64,000 nt of DNA. Source: Thermoanaerobaculia bacterium (lineage in GTDB: Bacteria; Acidobacteriota; Thermoanaerobaculia; Multivoradales; J023). Within the stretch, counting starts at the first letter, position 1; every line of letters begins with the position of its first letter. Both the position numbers and the translations under genes were made by a program. Below, piece after piece: positions 43,897-52,357 of this stretch. The stretch lies in contig JAUIJL010000019.1 of the NCBI GenBank assembly GCA_030431255.1, positions 62,001 to 126,000 of the forward strand, read 5' to 3'. The notes under the pieces were generated by a model. That model searched no databases. It was not told the origin of the DNA and saw nothing but the letters and a program-made list of their open reading frames with translations.

Positions 43897-44136
43897 ATGA
43901 GTCAATTCGAAATTATCGACATCTCCTCCTCGGAGACCATTCCACCTCCACCCGAGGTCGATGGTTGTGAGCTGTGCGGTCACTGCACCATTATCCGGGC
44001 GCTCTTCAAACACCGCGCTAGCCTCAAGGCCGGCAGGGAGCTGACCGCCGAAGAAATCAAAGAGCTCGGTTTTATTCCCCGCTCCTGTGCCACGACCGGT
44101 CAGCCGGACTTCAACGCATCCACCCCGAATAAGTGA
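43897..44136 (+). CDS. Small protein with CELCGHC motif in the MNIO operon
   Basis: 79 residues; family not recognised. It begins with an acidic Ser/Pro segment, has CELCGHC (C-x2-C-x2-C) at about residues 24-30, then a helical part (IIRALFKHRASLKAGRELTA) and a final Cys in PRSCATTG. The three-residue Cys spacing echoes the class A precursor cores, but it lacks a double-glycine leader, so it is unlikely to be a precursor. It could bind iron or another metal for the oxidase, or be a protein subunit. GAGG precedes ATG, and its stop is 10 bp before the MNIO gene. Confidence 0.6.
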   Translation: MSQFEIIDISSSETIPPPPEVDGCELCGHCTIIRALFKHRASLKAGRELTAEEIKELGFIPRSCATTGQPDFNASTPNK

Positions 44137-44146
44137 AGGATCTCCA

Positions 44147-45022
44147 ATGACAGCAACCACAGATATGTTGGAAAGCATGCCGCCACTGGGCTCAGGTCTC
44201 GGCTTTCGGCAAGAAATTCGGAACCAGATGATCGAGCATTCCGACGAGATCGATTTCGTCGAAATCATCGCTGAAATGTACGCCGAGCGGCCTTGGCTGT
44301 GGGACGACTTGGGCGAGATCGGCCAGCACTTCCCGGTCATTCCCCACGGCGTGAAATTGTCGATCGGCTCGGACATGCCTCTCGACATGGACTTCATGAA
44401 GAAAATCCGCGCCGTGAATGAGATCACCAAAGCGCCGTTCTATAGCGAGCATCTGTGCATGACCCGGGCACCCGGGATCGATATCGGCCATCTCTCGCCG
44501 ATTCTTTTCACCGACTCGCTGCTCAACACCGTGGTCGACAAGGTCAATCGGGTGCAGGACTATCTGGGCAAGCCGTTGGCCCTCGAAAACGTGACTTACG
44601 TCTTCGATATCCCGAATCCGCCGATGCCGCAAACCGAGTTCTTCAACCGCATGGTGGACAGAACCGATTGCTTGGTGTTGCTCGACGTCACCAACGTGTT
44701 CATCAACTCGGTCAATCACGAGTTCGACGGCGTGCAATTCATGCGCGATATGCCCCTCGACCACGTGGTGCAGCTGCACATCGCCGGCGGCTTCTGGAGC
44801 AAGCACGAAGGCGAGATGATCGACGGTCACTGCGAGCCGGTACAGGACGGAACCTGGGAGCTGCTCGAAGAGCTTTCGAAGATGCCGTCCAACATCAAGG
44901 GCTGTATTCTCGAGCACGACGCCAACTATCCAGACGAAGGTTTGGGTCATTTGCTCGAGACCGTGGACCGGGCGCGCAACATCATGGGCTGGCCGTCGCG
45001 CAAGCAGCTCAACGTGGCCTGA
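44147..45022 (+). CDS. DUF692-family multinuclear non-heme iron oxidase (MNIO)
   Basis: 291 residues, the usual size for DUF692/MNIO (MbnB, TglH, BufB relatives), a TIM-barrel with two or three irons that oxidises Cys in peptides. Candidate ligands sit in family positions: His67 (PHGVKLSIG), His102 (YSEHLCM), Glu147 (ALENVTY), Asp180 (LLDVTNVFINS), His211 (QLHIAGGFW), His228 (DGHCEPV) and Glu256-His257-Asp258 (LEHDANYP). Several motifs differ from the common HLAGH, DTHD and ERD forms (HIAGG, DGHC, EHD), so this is a divergent branch. AAGGA precedes ATG 44147. A terminator follows at 45100. The presumed substrates are the Cys-rich peptides on both sides. Confidence 0.85.
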   Translation: MTATTDMLESMPPLGSGLGFRQEIRNQMIEHSDEIDFVEIIAEMYAERPWLWDDLGEIGQHFPVIPHGVKLSIGSDMPLDMDFMKKIRAVNEITKAPFYSEHLCMTRAPGIDIGHLSPILFTDSLLNTVVDKVNRVQDYLGKPLALENVTYVFDIPNPPMPQTEFFNRMVDRTDCLVLLDVTNVFINSVNHEFDGVQFMRDMPLDHVVQLHIAGGFWSKHEGEMIDGHCEPVQDGTWELLEELSKMPSNIKGCILEHDANYPDEGLGHLLETVDRARNIMGWPSRKQLNVA

Positions 45023-45099
45023 TCCGCCGCAAGGCGATGTATCCTTCCCCTGGACCTCAGGGGGCTCTTTCCCTCACGGCCCAGCTCGGGGGATATTCA

Positions 45100-45133
45100 G
45101 GGCGAGATTGCAGGTGTGCAGTCTCGCCCTTTT
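45100..45133 (+). terminator. Rho-independent terminator after the MNIO gene
   Basis: GGGCGAGA (45100-45107) pairs with TCTCGCCC (45122-45129), extended inside by TGCA/TGCA, and is followed by TTTT. It closes the precursor-MNIO unit 77 bp after the stop and separates it from the second glycosyltransferase operon. Confidence 0.8.
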
Positions 45134-45202
45134 AAGTGACCGTTTCTATTTGACCGTCAGGATTGAACCGTCTGATTTAAATATGAAGAGAAGGACTAAC
45201 CG

Positions 45203-47227
45203 GTGAAGCTTTGCTTGGTGATCAAATACCCGCCGATTCAAGGTGGTGTGTCGGCTTTCGGATATTGGATGGCGTACGGGCTTGCGGAAAGAGGTCACCA
45301 TGTTTACGTGGTCACCAACGCCGACGAGGTGGAGCAGGAGTACCGTATTCATTTGAATGCGAGCGACGATTCGTGGATGGAGCCCGTCTTCGAAACATCC
45401 GGTGGTTTCGTCAAGGTGATTCAATCCGAGCGGTTCACCGCCGCCAAGATGGAGCACATTCCGAAAACCAATCCTTTCGTCACCAAGCTCGCTTCCCAGG
45501 CCACCCAGGTCGTCCGGGAATACGACTGCGACCTCATCTACTGTTATTACTACGAGCCCTACGGCATCGCCGGATATATGGCGTCCCTGTGGACCGGCAA
45601 GCCGCTGGCGCTGCGCCATGCCGGCAGTGATCTCGAGCGCCTGATGAAGAACCCGACCATGGCCACCACTTACAAGGAGGCGCTCAAATCCGCCGACGGA
45701 GTGGTGACCGGGCGAAATCTCGCCCCTCGATTCATGGGTATGGGCGTTGACCCGGACCACATCTTCACCGCCGGTGGTGGTGCGTTGCGGCGAGACATCT
45801 TCCACAAAGACGTCGAGCCCCTCGACCTCGATGCGTTGATCACCGAGACCGGTTGGAACCCTCTGGGTGATGATGCGCCCGACTTCGACCCTTCCCTGCC
45901 GACGGTGGGCATCTACGGCAAGATCGGCGTTTTCAAGGGCTCTTACGATCTGGTGGAAGCTCTCTCCTTGCTGAAGACCGAGGGGGTCGACGTCAACTTC
46001 GTCGCCCTCTGCAACGGCCGTCGGACTCCCCACTTCAAAAATTTCATCAAAGATACGGCCATCGCCGAGCGGACCTGGGTGCTGCCGTTTATTCCCAATT
46101 GGAAGATTCCCGGATTCATTCGAGCCTGCACCGCGGTCTGTTTCTTGGAGCGGGACTTCCCGATCAAGATCCACTCACCCCAAGTACCGACCGAGATCCT
46201 CACCTGTGGTGGCTGCTTGATTTTGTCGGACGAGATCGCCGGCAAGCAGAAATTCCGCGAGAAGCTGGAAGACCGCGGTAATGTGATTCGGGTGGAGGAC
46301 CCTAAAGACATCCCGTCGTTGGCGGCCGCCATTCGATATGCCGTCGAGGATCCCGAGCGGGCTCGCCGGATCGGCCTCCAGGGCGCCGAGCTGCCGGTCA
46401 ACGCGGGCAGCCCAGAAGCCGTGATCGATTTCTATGAGGGTCTATTCGAGCGCATCTCCGGACGATCGACGAAGCAGATCTCGTTTAAAGAACGGCTGGA
46501 GCAGGAGCACGAAACCCCTTTTCGCGAGCTGATGCTGCACCGGCTGGTGCCTTGGCTCGATCCGATCTTCGGGCAGGCCGGCGCGGAATTGACGGCCGAA
46601 TTCTTCGACATCGCTCGCCCCAAAACGGACGAGCCCGCGATTCCTTTGGCCCGCCGATTCTGCCTATTTCTCCAAGCCAAACGACTCGGCAGCAGCGACG
46701 AGGCCCGTGAATTCCTCGCGGAGCTGCTGCACTTTCAGATCTGTAAGCTGTCCGTCGCCTACGACGATCCGCTCCACACCGGCTCCCTCTTCCGGGTGCG
46801 AGACGAGATCAGGAGCCCGCGGGAATACGACACCCGTGCTCTTTCATTGCGACCCAGGCTCAATCAAACCCTCAGCTTCGAGAGCTTCAATTGGCAATTC
46901 GAGCCGCTTTTTCGCAAAGCGTTCAGGGATATCGCCGAGCAATTGGACGGAGACCGGGACACCCTCGAACAAATGCTCGACATCGCTGAAAAGTCCGCGA
47001 ATCGAGTCATTTTCTTCAAAACCCCGAACTTTCTCGGCGGCGTCGTTCAGATCACCGACAACACCTTCGAGCTGTTGCAGCTCTGTGACGGTCGGCGGAC
47101 CACCCGAGAGGTCATTGATGTATTGGCCGACGAAAGCGGTCATCCGGCCGAGGACCTCAAGAAACCGGTGATTGACGCCCTTTACCTTCTGCACCAACAG
47201 CGAGCCTTGATCTTCGCACTGCCTTGA
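45203..47227 (+). CDS. GT4-like glycosyltransferase with C-terminal PqqD/RRE-like domain (copy 2)
   Basis: 674 residues, the same length and domain order as the protein at 38954, with long identical stretches (MKLCLVIKYPPIQGG, LVIKYPPIQG, RACTAVCFLERDFPIKIH). It has the GT-B core, helical middle and C-terminal PqqD-like end (NFLGGVVQITDNTFELLQLC). The duplication includes the start signal: both begin with GTG after an AAGGA site. Each copy sits before a precursor array, this one before the broken peptide and peptides 8-12, so the two probably specialised for different core classes. AGAAGGA lies before GTG 45203. Donor and acceptor are unknown. Confidence 0.75.
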   Translation: MKLCLVIKYPPIQGGVSAFGYWMAYGLAERGHHVYVVTNADEVEQEYRIHLNASDDSWMEPVFETSGGFVKVIQSERFTAAKMEHIPKTNPFVTKLASQATQVVREYDCDLIYCYYYEPYGIAGYMASLWTGKPLALRHAGSDLERLMKNPTMATTYKEALKSADGVVTGRNLAPRFMGMGVDPDHIFTAGGGALRRDIFHKDVEPLDLDALITETGWNPLGDDAPDFDPSLPTVGIYGKIGVFKGSYDLVEALSLLKTEGVDVNFVALCNGRRTPHFKNFIKDTAIAERTWVLPFIPNWKIPGFIRACTAVCFLERDFPIKIHSPQVPTEILTCGGCLILSDEIAGKQKFREKLEDRGNVIRVEDPKDIPSLAAAIRYAVEDPERARRIGLQGAELPVNAGSPEAVIDFYEGLFERISGRSTKQISFKERLEQEHETPFRELMLHRLVPWLDPIFGQAGAELTAEFFDIARPKTDEPAIPLARRFCLFLQAKRLGSSDEAREFLAELLHFQICKLSVAYDDPLHTGSLFRVRDEIRSPREYDTRALSLRPRLNQTLSFESFNWQFEPLFRKAFRDIAEQLDGDRDTLEQMLDIAEKSANRVIFFKTPNFLGGVVQITDNTFELLQLCDGRRTTREVIDVLADESGHPAEDLKKPVIDALYLLHQQRALIFALP

Positions 47228-47249
47228 AAACCCCGTCAGGAGACAGCAC

Positions 47250-47489
47250 ATGAAAAAGCCCAGCTTCACCATTTAAGAAATCAACCTAGAGGATCTAGAA
47301 ACACAGCTCAAAGGCGTGCTCGGGGGCGACGGATCTGGATGTAGCACCTGCACCGGCTGCAGCGGCGGCGGCACCGGTGGCGGCACCGGCGGCGGCACCG
47401 GCGGCGGCACCGGCGGCGGCGACGGCACTTCGTGTTGTACCTGTATGAGCACCTGTACCGGCTGCAGCACCTGCACCGTGATCAGGTAA
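47250..47489 (+). pseudogene. Nonsense-broken Cys-rich precursor gene with Gly-Gly-Thr repeats
   Basis: The frame starts MKKPSFTI after CAGGAGA, then hits TAA as codon 9 (47274-47276). It would otherwise continue for 79 codons: EINLEDLETQLKGVLGG is a clear leader end with double glycine, followed by CSTCTGC, four 12-bp GGCGGCACCGGC-type units coding (GGTG)n, and CCTCMSTCTGCSTC. The rest is intact and in frame, so a single base change (for example CAA to TAA) would explain it. It may be a recent pseudogene; translation by stop read-through is possible but unsupported. It lies 23 bp after glycosyltransferase copy 2. Confidence 0.75.
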
Positions 47490-47812
47490 GGAGCCGAGGC
47501 GACGCCTGGCAAGTGCACCTCATACCGGCTGCGGAAGCTCTGACGGCTCCATGGCCGAAGGAGTCTCGATACAGCTAGTCCCTGAGCCCGGTCGCCTCGG
47601 CCCTCGCTCTTGAATTTAGATGCGCACGACTCTAGATTCACTAGATTCGGATAGAGATAATGAAGAAGCCTGCCAATATGATGGACGGAATGGCCCTGTA
47701 GCTGTTTCCAGTAGCTGTCTACCGTCCTGCAAGGCGGCTTCTTCCACACCGATTGTCTGAACCTTTTCCTTCGGGAGAACGAAAGCTTCGGAAAACAAAA
47801 GGAGACACCGAC
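47490..47812. other. Gene-free stretch between the broken precursor and precursor 8
   Basis: 323 bp with no supportable gene. A 13-codon frame at 47660-47701 (MKKPANMMDGMAL) begins like the precursor leaders and then stops, and may be the remnant of another decayed precursor. The last ~50 bp carry the ribosome site of peptide 8. No clear terminator or promoter can be defined. Confidence 0.4.
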
Positions 47813-47971
47813 ATGAGCGAGACCAAAAAACCCAGCTTCGAGGCAGAAGAAATCTCCAAAGACCAGCTCAGTGACTCAGAGCTCGAGGACGTCAGCGGGG
47901 GTACCTGCTGCGACAGCTGCGAGCCCGGGTGTGAGGCCTGTTCCGCGACCGACCCCAACCTTCAGATGTAG
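47813..47971 (+). CDS. Cys-rich precursor peptide 8 (class C)
   Basis: 52 residues. The leader KKPSFEAEEISKDQLSDS ends ELEDVSGG. The core is TCCDSCEPGCEACSATDP, with Cys spacing CC-x2-C-x3-C-x2-C, distinct from class A. AAAGGAG precedes ATG. It is the first intact peptide of the second array, downstream of glycosyltransferase copy 2. Adjacent Cys (CC) is not found in the class A peptides. Confidence 0.83.
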   Translation: MSETKKPSFEAEEISKDQLSDSELEDVSGGTCCDSCEPGCEACSATDPNLQM

Positions 47972-47984
47972 CGAGGGAATCACC

Positions 47985-48143
47985 ATGAGCGACTCCAAAA
48001 AACCCGACTTCAAAATCGACCAGATCGAGCTGGACGAGGTTTCCGACAACGACCTCGACGGTGTGAGCGGCGGTGCTTGCGACGCGGGTTGCGAAGGCCG
48101 TTGCGGCTGTTGCAACGCCGGGGAGCCGATGTCACAGCTCTGA
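47985..48143 (+). CDS. Cys-rich precursor peptide 9 (class C)
   Basis: 52 residues. Leader KPDFKIDQIELDEVSDND followed by LDGVSGG; core ACDAGCEGRCGCCNAGEP with spacing C-x3-C-x3-C-x1-CC and one Arg. It starts 13 bp after peptide 8, with GAGGG upstream. The leader DEVSDNDL form is shared with peptide 10, while the core is different. Confidence 0.83.
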   Translation: MSDSKKPDFKIDQIELDEVSDNDLDGVSGGACDAGCEGRCGCCNAGEPMSQL

Positions 48144-48193
48144 GCCGAAAACCCGCTTTCGTCTTCAGAGCTCCACCGGAGAAAGGATTCACC

Positions 48194-48355
48194 ATGACCG
48201 ATGTAAAAAGACCTGATTTCGGCATCAAAGAAGTCGAAATCGACGAAGTGTCCGACCACGACCTGAAAGACGTCAGCGGTGGCTCCTGCGGCGGCTGCAA
48301 CGCCATGTGTGAAGGTCATTGTGGGGCTTGTATGGCGCCCCCGGACCAGCTTTGA
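48194..48355 (+). CDS. Cys-rich precursor peptide 10 (class C)
   Basis: 53 residues. Leader KRPDFGIKEVEIDEVSDH ends DLKDVSGG; core SCGGCNAMCEGHCGACMA with spacing C-x2-C-x3-C-x3-C-x2-C, including Met and His, then PPDQL. GAAAGG stands before ATG. The C-terminal PPDQ is shared with peptide 11, suggesting a common ancestor for this pair. Confidence 0.83.
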   Translation: MTDVKRPDFGIKEVEIDEVSDHDLKDVSGGSCGGCNAMCEGHCGACMAPPDQL

Positions 48356-48443
48356 GCTGATCCTATCCTTCGAGTCGTCAGCTGCTTGCGCGTCAAAACA
48401 GCAAGTGACACAACACCAGCTGACCAAAAGCAACGGAGGGAAT

Positions 48444-48608
48444 ATGGCAGAGAAGAAAACCGATACCAAACCCGATTTTCGGGTAGACGAGATTGAAACC
48501 GAAGCAATTTCCGACCGAGAGCTCGACGACGTCAGCGGTGGAAGCTGTGCAGGTTGTGACCGTTGTGGCGCCTGCCACGTTCCGCCGGATCAATCCGGCG
48601 GCGGCTGA
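48444..48608 (+). CDS. Cys-rich precursor peptide 11 (class C)
   Basis: 54 residues. Leader DTKPDFRVDEIETEAISD then RELDDVSGG; core SCAGCDRCGACHVPPDQ. The four Cys keep the C-x2-C-x2-C-x2-C period of class A but the peptide has no fifth Cys; a His takes that neighbourhood. GGAGGG precedes ATG 48444. It is intermediate between class A and the other class C cores. Confidence 0.83.
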   Translation: MAEKKTDTKPDFRVDEIETEAISDRELDDVSGGSCAGCDRCGACHVPPDQSGGG

Positions 48609-48704
48609 GTTTTACCGGGGCCGATGATCGACCCCGTTTATTTAGGCCGGGAGCCCCTTCAACGAGAAGAGGGCTCCCGATTCTTTCTTATCAGGAGAAA
48701 TCCC

Positions 48705-48866
48705 ATGTCCGAAGAAAAAGGTAAGCCGAGCTTCCAGGTCCAGGAAATCGAAGAGCTCAACGACGACGCCCTGGATGACGTCTCCGGTGGCGGCGATTGC
48801 GGCGGCTGCGAGCACACGTGTAGTGCCAGCTGCGGCAGCGGTCCGGTGTTGCAGAGCAATCTCTGA
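48705..48866 (+). CDS. Cys-rich precursor peptide 12 (class B)
   Basis: 53 residues. Leader GKPSFQVQEIEELNDDAL then DDVSGGG; core DCGGCEHTCSASCGSG, the same C-x2-C-x3-C-x3-C pattern and CSASCGS block as peptide 7 in the first array. The class B peptides therefore occur once per array, each as the last member. CAGGAGA precedes ATG 48705. A strong terminator at 48899 ends the operon. Confidence 0.84.
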   Translation: MSEEKGKPSFQVQEIEELNDDALDDVSGGGDCGGCEHTCSASCGSGPVLQSNL

Positions 48867-48898
48867 GTCGAGTTTTCAGACCCACGGCCTTGCTCGAA

Positions 48899-48925
48899 GG
48901 CGAGCCCGTAACGGGCTCGCCTTTT
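48899..48925. terminator. Terminator between the precursor array and hutH
   Basis: GGCGAGCCCG (48899-48908) pairs with CGGGCTCGCC (48912-48921) over a three-base loop, followed by TTTT. It lies between convergent transcription units. A weaker A-run upstream limits its use on the minus strand. Confidence 0.85.
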
Positions 48926-48956
48926 CATTATCTGGTGGCTACCCCCAAAGAACGGC

Positions 48957-50561
48957 TCAAACCGTCAGCAACGAGGCCTCACCTTCCTCGCCGGTCGCCA
49001 AGACTCGCCGAAACCAACCGGAAGCGATCAGCTCTTGGATCGCCTCGACGTCCGGGGCGAAATATCGATCCTGCTCGTAGAAGGGCACTCGCTCGCGAAT
49101 CGTCCGCACACAAGCCTCAAGCTCGGTGGAGGTTTGCAGCTCGCCCGAGCTCTCCAGGATTCGCAAATCGATCCCCTGAGCGGCCGCCAGCAGCTCCACC
49201 GCGACCACGCCTCCGGAATTCTCCGCCATGTCGGTGAGCCGACGGGCGGCGAAGGTGGCCATCGATACGTGATCTTCCTGGTTCGCAGAGGTCGGCAGGC
49301 TGTCGACACTGGCGGGATGAGCCAGACTTTTATTCTCCGAGGCCAATGCGGCCGCGGTGACCTGGGCGATCATGAACCCGGAATTGACGCCGCTGTTGCG
49401 GACCAGAAACGGCGGCAAGCCGCTCAGGTGGGTGTCCAAAAGCAAGGCGATCCGGCGCTCGGAAAGGGCCCCGATCTCAGCAATGGCGATCGCCAGCACG
49501 TCACAGGCCATGGCCACGGGCTCGGCGTGGAAATTTCCCCCCGAAAGCACCTCACCCTGCTCGGTGAAGACCAGGGGGTTGTCGGTGACGGCATTGGCCT
49601 CCACCTCGAGAATGCCGGCGGCAAACCGCAGGTGATCGAGGCAAGCTCCCATCACCTGGGGTTGACAGCGCAGGGAGTAGGGATCCTGGACTTTCGTGCA
49701 ATCCACATGGGAGGCGCGGATCGCGCTGCCGGCGAGCAGGCGACGGTAGACCGCCGCCGTTTCCATCTGCCCCCGCTGCCCGCGGACGGCGTGGATCCTG
49801 GCGTCGAAGGGCGCGTCACTGCCGTGGGCGGCGTCGACGCTCATGGCGCCCGCCGCCAGCGCGGCGGCGAAGACATGCTCGGCAGCAAAAAGCCCGGCCA
49901 ATGCCAACGCGGTCGAAATTTGGGTGCCGTTGAGCAGGGCCAAGCCTTCTTTCGGGCCCAGCTCCATGGGATCCAATCCCGCCCGCCGCAACGCTTCCGC
50001 GGCGTCCAATTTCTCGAGACCCTCGGCCGTCTCTTGCTCCGCCCCGCCGACGCCGAGCAGCAGAGCGCTCAAATGGGCCAAGGGCGCCAAATCCCCGGAA
50101 GCACCGACGGAGCCTTTGGACGGAACGATCGGATAGATGCGATGGCGCAACAGACTCAGAATCGCCATCGGCACCGACGGACGCACACCGGAAAAACCGC
50201 GGCTGAGCCCGATCACTTTGAGCACCATGGCCAGGCGCACCACCCGATGATCCAGGGGCGCGCCGACCCCGACGCTGTGGGAGAGCACCAGGTTGCGTTG
50301 CAGCACGCTCAGCTCACGGTCGCTGATCCGGGTCTGGGCCAAGAGGCCGAAGCCCGTATTGACGCCGTAAACCGTCTCACCCTTCGACACGATCTCGTCG
50401 ATCACCTCCACCGAACGATGGAGCCGCGCCTCGAGCTGAGCGGAAAGCTCGATCTCCACCGGCGACTTCCAAATTCGGCGCAGGGTCCCCAGACCCACCG
50501 GCTCTTCCGTCAGGGTCAGACGGGTGACCTCTTGCGCATCGTATTTCCCATCGTGCCCCAT
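48957..50561 (-). CDS. hutH: Histidine ammonia-lyase
   Basis: 534 residues. The MIO cofactor is formed from the ASG of [28 protein letters not shown] and the [14 protein letters not shown] block are also typical. The enzyme removes ammonia from histidine to give urocanate, the first step of histidine use. The start is ATG 50561, with GGAG 8 bases upstream; the ATG six bases earlier overlaps the hutU stop but has its ribosome site too close. It is last in the hutC-hutU-hutH direction. The product feeds hutU next door. Confidence 0.95.
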   Translation of the reverse strand: MGHDGKYDAQEVTRLTLTEEPVGLGTLRRIWKSPVEIELSAQLEARLHRSVEVIDEIVSKGETVYGVNTGFGLLAQTRISDRELSVLQRNLVLSHSVGVGAPLDHRVVRLAMVLKVIGLSRGFSGVRPSVPMAILSLLRHRIYPIVPSKGSVGASGDLAPLAHLSALLLGVGGAEQETAEGLEKLDAAEALRRAGLDPMELGPKEGLALLNGTQISTALALAGLFAAEHVFAAALAAGAMSVDAAHGSDAPFDARIHAVRGQRGQMETAAVYRRLLAGSAIRASHVDCTKVQDPYSLRCQPQVMGACLDHLRFAAGILEVEANAVTDNPLVFTEQGEVLSGGNFHAEPVAMACDVLAIAIAEIGALSERRIALLLDTHLSGLPPFLVRNSGVNSGFMIAQVTAAALASENKSLAHPASVDSLPTSANQEDHVSMATFAARRLTDMAENSGGVVAVELLAAAQGIDLRILESSGELQTSTELEACVRTIRERVPFYEQDRYFAPDVEAIQELIASGWFRRVLATGEEGEASLLTV

Positions 50562-50563
50562 GG

Positions 50564-52228
50564 TCATTTCTCCAAAAACGGCAAAGCGAGCTGATGTTGC
50601 TCGGCACAGGCGATGGCCTCTTCGTAGCCCGCATTGGCATGGCGCATGACCCCCGTGGCCGGATCGTTCCACAACACCCGCTCGATCCGCCGATGGGCGT
50701 CGTCGGTGCCGTCACAAACGATCACGATGCCCGAATGCTGGGAATATCCCATGCCCACTCCCCCACCGTGATGCAGGGAGACCCAAGTGGCGCCGCTGGC
50801 GCAATTCAAGAGGGCGTTGAGCAAGGGCCAATCGGAGACGGCATCGGAGCCGTCTTTCATGCCTTCGGTTTCGCGATTCGGGCTCGCCACCGATCCCGAA
50901 TCCAGGTGATCGCGACCGATCACCACCGGAGCCTCCAGCTCGCCGTTCCTCACCATCTCGTTGAACGCCAAGCCCAAGCGATGGCGCTGACCCAAACCGA
51001 CCCAGCAGATGCGCGACGGCAGACCTTGGAATTGAATGCGCTCCCGGGCCATATCCAACCAGCGATGGAGGTGGGGATCGTCGGGAATCAGCTCTTTGAC
51101 CTTGGCGTCGGTCTTGTAGATGTCTTCGGGATTGCCCGACAGCGCAGCCCATCGGAAGGGGCCGATGCCCCGGCAGAAGAGGGGCCGGATGTAGGCGGGC
51201 ACGAAACCGGGGAAGTCGAAGGCGTTTTCGACGCCCTGATCTTTCGCCACCTGCCGAATGTTGTTGCCGTAGTCGAAAACCGGGATGCCCTGCTTCTGGA
51301 AATCGAGCATCGCCCGCACGTGCACGGCCATGGATCGGGCGGCCTGCTCAGCGACCTCTGCCGGCGCCTCGACCCGTTGCCGCTCCCACTTCTCGACGCT
51401 CCAGCCCTGGGGAAGATAACCGTTGACGGGATCGTGGGCCGAGGTTTGGTCGGTCACCGCGTCGGGCCGCACGCCACGGCGTACCAGCTCCGGGTAAACG
51501 TCGGCGGCATTGCCCAACAAGCCGACGGAAAGGGCTTTGCCCTCGGCACACGCTTCTTCGATCCAGGCCAGCGCTTGATCCAAATCGTCGGTGCTGCGAT
51601 CAAGGTAACGGGTTTCCAGTCGCTTCTCGATCCTCGACCGCTGGCACTCCACCGCCAACATCGAGGCACCGGCCATGGTCGCCGCCAGGGGTTGGGCGCC
51701 GCCCATGCCGCCCAACCCCGCGGTCAGAATCCACCGTCCGCTCAAATCCCCTTGATAGTGACGGCGCCCCATCTCGACGAAGGTTTCGTAGGTGCCCTGC
51801 ACGATGCCCTGGCTGCCGATATAAATCCAAGAGCCGGCGGTCATCTGGCCGTACATCATGAGCCCCTTCCGGTCGAGCTCGTTGAAATGCTCCCAAGTAG
51901 ACCATTTGGGCACCAAATTGGAGTTGGCGATCAGCACCCGCGGTGCGTCTTTGTGGGTTCGGAAGATGCCCACGGGCTGACCGGATTGCACCAAGAGGGT
52001 TTGATCGACCTCCAGGTTCTTGAGGCTTTCCACGATGCGCTCGTAGCTCTTCCAATCCCGCGCCGCTTTGCCGATGCCACCGTAGACCACCAGATCCTCG
52101 GGGCGTTCGGCCACCTCCGGGTCGAGGTTGTTCATCAGCATTCTCAAGGGGGCCTCGGTCAACCAGGATTTAGCCGACAAGCGGGACCCTCGGGCGGCGC
52201 TGATTTTCGTCGTAGACGTTGTGCTCAT
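50564..52228 (-). CDS. hutU: Urocanate hydratase
   Basis: 554 residues, normal length for the family. Characteristic blocks are the NAD-binding [18 protein letters not shown] and the active-site region [39 protein letters not shown] is the most conserved family stretch. It converts urocanate to imidazolonepropionate, the substrate of hutI. ATG 52228 has GGAAGGA upstream. A HutC-type site lies 62 bp upstream at 52290, which suggests its own regulated promoter. Confidence 0.96.
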   Translation of the reverse strand: MSTTSTTKISAARGSRLSAKSWLTEAPLRMLMNNLDPEVAERPEDLVVYGGIGKAARDWKSYERIVESLKNLEVDQTLLVQSGQPVGIFRTHKDAPRVLIANSNLVPKWSTWEHFNELDRKGLMMYGQMTAGSWIYIGSQGIVQGTYETFVEMGRRHYQGDLSGRWILTAGLGGMGGAQPLAATMAGASMLAVECQRSRIEKRLETRYLDRSTDDLDQALAWIEEACAEGKALSVGLLGNAADVYPELVRRGVRPDAVTDQTSAHDPVNGYLPQGWSVEKWERQRVEAPAEVAEQAARSMAVHVRAMLDFQKQGIPVFDYGNNIRQVAKDQGVENAFDFPGFVPAYIRPLFCRGIGPFRWAALSGNPEDIYKTDAKVKELIPDDPHLHRWLDMARERIQFQGLPSRICWVGLGQRHRLGLAFNEMVRNGELEAPVVIGRDHLDSGSVASPNRETEGMKDGSDAVSDWPLLNALLNCASGATWVSLHHGGGVGMGYSQHSGIVIVCDGTDDAHRRIERVLWNDPATGVMRHANAGYEEAIACAEQHQLALPFLEK

Positions 52229-52289
52229 GGCATTCCTTCCGCAGCTGTTTGGAGAGGTTCGGGATAAGGCGAGATCCCAAGATTCGACC

Positions 52290-52309
52290 TGTATAGACAA
52301 GATCATACA
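52290..52309. promoter_or_regulatory. HutC-type operator upstream of hutU
   Basis: TGTATAGACA (52290-52299) followed by a second TCATACAA half (52302-52309). The same 10-mer appears inverted at 53218-53227. HutC sites in other bacteria contain similar TGTATA-ACA palindromes. It lies just upstream of hutU on its 5' side. Confidence 0.65.
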
Positions 52310-52357
52310 AGCACTGTGAGCGTCAAGAAGCGAGAGCGAAAACCGATCGCGAGCCGG

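Noticed and set aside
44147..45022. Assignment of the DUF692 protein as a sugar isomerase
   Set aside because: The TIM-barrel fold is shared, but motif order (LDVTNVFIN, LEHDANYP) and neighbours fit the MNIO family.
47363..47420. 12-bp GGC-rich repeats taken as a stand-alone satellite
   Set aside because: They are in frame within a precursor-like coding sequence and encode a Gly/Thr linker.
49035..50594. 519-codon plus-strand frame
   Set aside because: Complete overlap with hutH, whose active-site motif is certain; low-complexity His/Gly/Arg composition is typical of an antisense shadow.
50594..52267. 557-codon plus-strand frame
   Set aside because: Antisense to hutU, no motif, no ribosome site.
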